From an uncultured bacterium (GTDB lineage: Bacteria > Cyanobacteriota > Vampirovibrionia > Gastranaerophilales > Gastranaerophilaceae): DNA of 6,946 nucleotides. The translations under genes were made by a program, and so were the position numbers. The stretch spans positions 1-6,946 of the forward strand of contig URPS01000073.1 of NCBI GenBank assembly GCA_900549855.1. The letters are read 5' to 3'. Below the pieces are notes generated by a model. The model was not told the DNA's origin. It searched no databases and saw nothing but the letters and a program-made list of their open reading frames with translations. This document shows positions 6,401-6,946 of the stretch, in pieces; the stretch's first letter is position 1, and each line of letters starts with the position of its first letter.

Positions 6401-6935
6401 TTTCAACAGTGTCGAGTTCGTTTGTTGCTTGTTCTATTCTTCTGTCAAAATCAGCAATACCTGCAATTTCGTCAATAATCTTGCGGCGCTCATTAGGAGT
6501 ACAATTTGTAATACTCATAACGTCACCTTGCATCATTACGTTATAGCTATTTGGAGTAATGTTAAATTTTTCCAGTTTTGCGTGAATATCGGACAAAGTT
6601 GCAATTTTATCATCAAGATAATAAATACTGTTAAAACCTTGTGACGACTTTCTGATACGTCTTGCTACAGAAAAATCTCCATCTTCTGTTTCTCCGAACG
6701 TAACTTTTACGAATGCTTCGTTTCTTTTGTTGTAGGTTGATATTAAGTGGAAAAGCTTTTCAGCACGAAGGGTACGACTTGTAGATAAACCCAATGCAAA
6801 TAGAATACTATCAATAATATTGCTCTTACCGGAACCGTTTGGACCGGAAATAGTCGTAAATCCTTTAAGCATCGGTATATCAACTTTGTTCGCAAACGAC
6901 TTAAAGTTGTCTATCTCCAACTGTTTTATGTACAT
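3444..6935 (-). CDS. smc: Chromosome segregation protein SMC (condensin ATPase), complete
   Basis: This is the ATPase subunit of the SMC-ScpAB condensin, which dimerises, entraps DNA and drives chromosome compaction and segregation in the nucleoid. The 1163-aa product has the usual SMC length and layout. The N-terminal head has Walker A GPNGSGKS (residues 31-38) and a Q-loop MQGD around Gln136. A long charged coiled coil follows, then a hinge at about 505-655 ending in the glycine-rich SGSITGGA stretch. A return coiled coil leads to the C-terminal head, with signature MSGGEK (1072-1077), Walker B FDEVD with Asp1100 and catalytic Glu1101, the D-loop SLD and a VSHR switch histidine near 1132. 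No motif is missing. The ATG is supported by a GGAAGG Shine-Dalgarno sequence 6-11 bases upstream, at the window edge. The head motifs look cyanobacterial rather than firmicute, which is an inference. It is the first gene seen in a same-strand cluster with scpA and scpB, so its promoter lies outside the window. Confidence 0.98.
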   Translation of the reverse strand: MYIKQLEIDNFKSFANKVDIPMLKGFTTISGPNGSGKSNIIDSILFALGLSTSRTLRAEKLFHLISTYNKRNEAFVKVTFGETEDGDFSVARRIRKSSQGFNSIYYLDDKIATLSDIHAKLEKFNITPNSYNVMMQGDVMSITNCTPNERRKIIDEIAGIADFDRRIEQATNELDTVEKRVVNSTLILNEVNTRLEQLNEEREVALKYQKLKEEKSGLESQINTVKFFDLRRNLEKAHENILEFTKRKKEEELKSKDLEERLKLIKEKYDEISKTITEKGEGHQLELKQKAEEIKGAISRKNSSIVYADKQIQDNLKTVENTKNGIEVQEGKIKDYELKISLKQDEIKGIEKNIEEQKAILHKILEDMSGLNETAEKHMERRNVLRKELEALQDKETKLIQKQAPMEADLSSKKKAIEEAKIKLTELETFKANFSETKASKELLIEQLGKELDDFKIILKNTLNEYDKTKNEINDFEYDVQAARNKIFKLQAAKEANEEANLGRAVDTVVRANIHGVHAPLMKLGQVDEEYSTAMEIAVGGRMAHIVVDDEHVASTCIELLKSSNAGRATFVPLNKIVKCPRSLNLPKEKGVIDFAINLIDFDDEYLNAFYYAVGDTLVVEDRSVANKLIGKYRMVTLSGDLFEKSGSITGGAVRKTGLKFSQNSDNELDTYKARLKEMESKYAGLVSKRSALEGKIEDIRNKYSVSTTEFSKAKLELSNLETSFANTQKNIDEKQEFINTTEPEIASIEKSLDKMEEEHIDISEKMTDVQTSISEVEKLMNDSDLKDLKEKTAGVEAEIKRYEKNMANAQNDIDGLHQQIDFFTTTINTHNDTIARSLATNRELELDKAKFVEEIKGLNEQLEVLEVQIKEITEKLAELLKQRDDINKDLVDIETQKNLKASDIEKIAEQIESFKARRRELEPQLEETKNILAESGVNINELTPVEMSIEEITSRIQRLQKRMDDLGAVNMKALEDFEKVSARQQELQSQIETLSHEREQILERMKGYEDLKKETFLKTYNVINENFKDIFHRLSDGEGTLILENEERPFDGGLDIEAQPRDKKKQRLAGMSGGEKALTALSFVFAIQKYMPAPFYAFDEVDASLDGINVEKLAHIVQSQSESTQFIVVSHRKPMIESANRTIGVTQKEKGISKVTGVKLRD

Positions 6936-6946
6936 AAATCCCTTCC

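Noticed and set aside
3653..6644. Several plus-strand open frames of 62-108 aa opposite smc
   Set aside because: They lie wholly within the smc coding sequence, which has complete family motifs. Their compositions (Phe, Leu, Ser-rich) are typical of antisense translations.

Overview
The window carries a complete bacterial condensin gene set on the minus strand, transcribed from right to left: smc (3444-6935), a small ORF6N-domain DNA-binding protein gene (2864-3385), scpA (about 1825-2778) and scpB (1139-1825). SMC is the coiled-coil ATPase. ScpA is the kleisin that bridges its heads, and ScpB binds ScpA. Together they compact and segregate the chromosome. scpA and scpB share one base (TAATG) and are probably translationally coupled. 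All genes lie on one strand with short gaps, so an operon is likely. Its promoter would lie beyond the right edge of the window.

The DNA is AT-rich. The SMC head motifs (LGLSTSRTLRAEKL and MMQGDVMSI, followed by an ERRKIIDEIAGIADFDR-type block) and the ScpA signature KIDPWNVDIVEV resemble cyanobacterial versions more than Bacillus ones. Combined with low GC, this suggests a non-photosynthetic cyanobacterial relative (Vampirovibrionia/Melainabacteria, for example gut Gastranaerophilales). This is inference from remembered motifs, not a database match.

The left 1.1 kb (1-1138) is not occupied by a long gene. It is a mosaic of dispersed repeats: a 58-bp inverted pair (1-58 and 1018-1075), GC-rich palindromes sharing a GCCCCCACCCT core, a degenerate long inverted repeat (192-269), another imperfect inverted pair (97-121 and 431-455) and several hairpins. 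Within it I find a plausible 52-aa acidic protein gene on the minus strand (672-830) with a Shine-Dalgarno sequence, followed by a strong hairpin terminator (583-613).

Three oddities stand out in the condensin genes. First, the same palindromic repeat found in the intergenic region has entered the scpA coding sequence in frame near its C-terminus (PTLTLPQGEG peptide). Second, scpB ends in 54-bp tandem repeats that add an acidic/lysine-rich 18-residue motif about 3.5 times. Third, a phage-type ORF6N gene sits between smc and scpA. I see no RNA gene, CRISPR array or recognisable transposase, and nothing that I can defend as a wholly new system.
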